A stretch of DNA of 64,000 bases from RGIG5327 sp045612485 (GTDB lineage: Bacteria; Verrucomicrobiota; Lentisphaeria; Victivallales; UBA1829). The notes below the pieces were generated by a model. It was not told where the DNA came from. It saw only the letters and a list, made by a program, of their open reading frames with translations, and made no database searches. Shown piece by piece: positions 61,962-64,000 of the stretch (positions are counted from its first letter, which is position 1; every line of letters starts with the position of its first letter). Location: positions 21,579-85,578 of the forward strand of contig JAZKZE010000109.1 in the NCBI GenBank assembly GCA_045612485.1, read 5' to 3'. The translations under genes were made by a program, and so were the position numbers.

Positions 61962-63826
61962 GAAAAAGAGCCATTTTCTGCAAAACCGGAAAAAAAGGGA
62001 TCCGCGGTCAGGTGCTTATACTGGGTTTGATCGCCCTCATCCTTATTGTTGTGGGGATCCTTATCCTGTTTGATGTACAGAGGATCATAAGAGGCAAATC
62101 CAAGACCATGGCGGCAATCGACGCTGCCGCTCTTACCGGGGCGAACTGGCAGAAACACTCCCTCAACCTTATTGGAGAACTCAATCTGGTAAAAGCGTGT
62201 TCTGTTCTGATCTCCGATCCGGATTACGGGATCAATGCCGATCCGGCAACTTTCATGAAGGTGGAAAAGGATGAGCTTGGCAACATCACAGAAGAAAGTC
62301 TGAACCGGGCAAAAAGAGAATATGAACAGTTGCAGACAGCTTCCGATACGTTGACCCAGATGCAGTTACGGATCTGTTTTGTAGGGCCCCTTGTCGGATT
62401 CGGAGCTGCCCAGCAGGCGGCTAAAAACAATGGCTTATCCTACAATTATGACTGTGTCAAATTCATTGATGAGATGCTGAAATTTATCATCAATGAGGAT
62501 TTTTACACACAGGACGAATTTCTCCGGCAGGAATATTACGGCTATCAATGGCGGCTCCCTTATATTGCCATGCTCCAGGCCATCCGGGAAAACGGCAGGG
62601 GGATCGCCGTGGGAACAAATGTGGATCTTATAGGTTTACCCCGTCTTTATGCCGATCCGCCTACAAATCCGGATTATTTAAGTTATCTGCAATCCCGTTT
62701 CATCATTGATGCCATTCTGGGGCGGGACTGGTGTCTTATCCAGGCACTTGTGGATGCCCAGTGGACGCAGAAATGGTGGGGGAATATCAAACTTGACCGG
62801 AATAATCAGAAATTGATGACAGGTTCGGAAATATTGAATCTGAATGTAAAGTTCAGTCCGGAACTGCCGCCGGAAAATCCCCCCGGCAGCGGCGGGGGCA
62901 GCGACCTTGTGTTCCCCGGCTCCATGGCAGATAAAGCCATTGACAGGATCAAAGGCAAGGACAGGGAAAAACTGGTGAATATCTATAATCAGATGGATCC
63001 GGTGACCGTTACAGGGCAGGTGCAGAATGATGAGGATATGAAATTCAATCCCCTTCCCGCCCTCTCCTGGGCTGTATTCGGTTCTGCGTGGCGGAATTAT
63101 GATAATGTGAAAGAACTGGAACTCTCTTTCCGGGCGCCATTCCGGAAAGGTGCAACATATACCTCGGGGGCATTGTCCTATTTTTCTGTACACGTTCCCA
63201 TTGAAACGCTGACATCCCGTTTTGATTTCAGCAGAAATCTCTCTTTCGGCAGCAGACGGGAAGGCGGAAGAAAGATGAATGCCTATACCCGGAGTGCGGG
63301 AAAAAGTATCCGTGAAGCAAAAAATATTGCCGATATTTCCTTTGATGCGGTTGCCAAACCTTTCGGACTTCTGGAGATGGAGAGCGGGGAAAAAAGACCG
63401 CCTTTTGCCGCAAAACTTGTACTGCCGGTATTCAAAACAGCCACCCTTGTGCCGGTATCTCTGGAGAAACCGTCGGGATTACCCATGTATGAATATGACT
63501 GGGTGATCTATATTACCAAATTTCTTCCCGCACTGGGAGAATCGAACAGCATTGCAGGAGCAATGAGCAAACTTCCCGGAGAGGAAGCCGCCCTCATTTC
63601 CCCCATTGTGGAAGCGTTGAAACTTCTGGACTCTCCGGAATTCCGGGAACAGGGCCGTACCTGGCTCAATACGGAAGCCACAGGACATGATGAGTATGAC
63701 CGACACGGCAATTTCATCCGGCACGTCATTGATTCCACCAACAGGGATCACTGCGATGACTGGAAAAAATGCAACTGCGGCATGTGCAACGGTGGTCCCC
63801 GCAGAGGACTTGACCCCATGTCCTGA
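61958..63826 (+). CDS. TadG-like protein with Cys-rich C-terminus
   Basis: A 622-residue protein with the TadE/G-type N-terminus (RGQVLILGLIALILIVVGIL) and the KTMAAIDAAALTGANW segment that follows the membrane helix in TadG-like proteins. The large extracytoplasmic part has no visible von Willebrand motif. It contains a Pro/Gly-rich linker near residue 310. The last 25 residues hold HCDDWKKCNCGMCNGG, a tight four-cysteine cluster. It is translationally coupled to the TadE-like gene. The secretion ATPase and other Tad genes may lie beyond the window. Confidence 0.7.
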   Translation: MRKRAIFCKTGKKGIRGQVLILGLIALILIVVGILILFDVQRIIRGKSKTMAAIDAAALTGANWQKHSLNLIGELNLVKACSVLISDPDYGINADPATFMKVEKDELGNITEESLNRAKREYEQLQTASDTLTQMQLRICFVGPLVGFGAAQQAAKNNGLSYNYDCVKFIDEMLKFIINEDFYTQDEFLRQEYYGYQWRLPYIAMLQAIRENGRGIAVGTNVDLIGLPRLYADPPTNPDYLSYLQSRFIIDAILGRDWCLIQALVDAQWTQKWWGNIKLDRNNQKLMTGSEILNLNVKFSPELPPENPPGSGGGSDLVFPGSMADKAIDRIKGKDREKLVNIYNQMDPVTVTGQVQNDEDMKFNPLPALSWAVFGSAWRNYDNVKELELSFRAPFRKGATYTSGALSYFSVHVPIETLTSRFDFSRNLSFGSRREGGRKMNAYTRSAGKSIREAKNIADISFDAVAKPFGLLEMESGEKRPPFAAKLVLPVFKTATLVPVSLEKPSGLPMYEYDWVIYITKFLPALGESNSIAGAMSKLPGEEAALISPIVEALKLLDSPEFREQGRTWLNTEATGHDEYDRHGNFIRHVIDSTNRDHCDDWKKCNCGMCNGGPRRGLDPMS

Positions 63827-63870
63827 TCCGCCTTTCTGCAGAAAATAATGAGTTCTGCGCACAGCTATCC

Positions 63871-63909
63871 CATAATTTTGTAAAAATGGCATATTTTTAC
63901 AAAATTATG
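63871..63909. repeat. Perfect 17-bp inverted repeat with 5-nt loop
   Basis: CATAATTTTGTAAAAAT (63871-63887), loop GGCAT, ATTTTTACAAAATTATG (63893-63909). It is AT-rich with no T run, so it is not a typical terminator. It could be an operator for a gene to the right. Nothing else is recognisable up to the window end. Confidence 0.7.
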
Positions 63910-64000
63910 TGCGTAAAGAAATCTGCTTTTAAAAAAGTGATTTTGTCAGATTTTTTCAAAAATACTTCTTTATCCTGTTTTTGGCAACCTTCAGGGGAGA

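Overview
The window looks like a chromosomal segment of a gut-type Lentisphaerota bacterium (Victivallis-like). The taxonomic call is an inference. It rests on two prepilin-like proteins with the FTLIELLVV...GMLLPAL start and an H-x-DG tail, on many predicted glycan-active enzymes, on the diderm functions present (LolF/LolD, lipoproteins, RseP, SecDF) and on MEP-pathway isoprenoid genes. No rRNA, tRNA, CRISPR array, insertion sequence or intact prophage was seen.

Left part (1-16.2 kb), mostly minus strand. An operon runs folE, dtd, dxr, rseP, ispG and an alkaline phosphatase cut by the window edge. Beyond it are a TPR lipoprotein, dnaG and a stand-alone terminase-small-subunit-like gene. A 536-bp hairpin-rich intergenic region and the first prepilin gene (with twin palindromes) follow. 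Next comes a pyruvate dehydrogenase locus (DeoR regulator, fused E1, E2 with two subunit-binding-like modules).

Middle part (16.4-28.3 kb). leuC-leuD is followed by a second prepilin gene whose signal region is interrupted by an in-frame cassette of short hairpins separated by CTTCAT, the most unusual feature of the window. It appears to form an operon with a secreted multi-domain TIM-barrel protein. Then come a sugar isomerase-like protein, an aminoglycoside-phosphotransferase-like kinase, an NhaC antiporter, a GH1 glycosidase and a lipoprotein resembling a glycosidase.

Core part (28.4-45.3 kb). A Bax-inhibitor-1 protein, the Sec genes yajC-secDF and the rpmH-rnpA-yidD-yidC-jag cluster lie on the minus strand; dnaA is not adjacent. 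Jag carries an unusual poly-cysteine tract. Divergently, ileS (eukaryote-like type), trpS and ribF are followed by a membrane-anchored MerR-like protein and a Sel1-repeat protein.

Right part (44.2-64 kb). nuoE-nuoF-nfnB-like-nagA-glgA-queA run on the minus strand. The first three together look like a trimeric electron-bifurcating transhydrogenase without hydrogenase. Opposite is a carbohydrate block: an esterase-deacetylase fusion, a GH78-like rhamnosidase and a small secreted protein. recQ, a lolF-lolD pair and a Tad/Flp pilus locus (two Flp-like pilins, TadE-like, TadG-like) close the window.

Many intergenic regions share a vegetative promoter of the form TTGAAA-N16/17-TATATT, often followed by AAT. 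It helped to set operon boundaries. Several starts were moved downstream of the longest ORF on the basis of ribosome binding sites.
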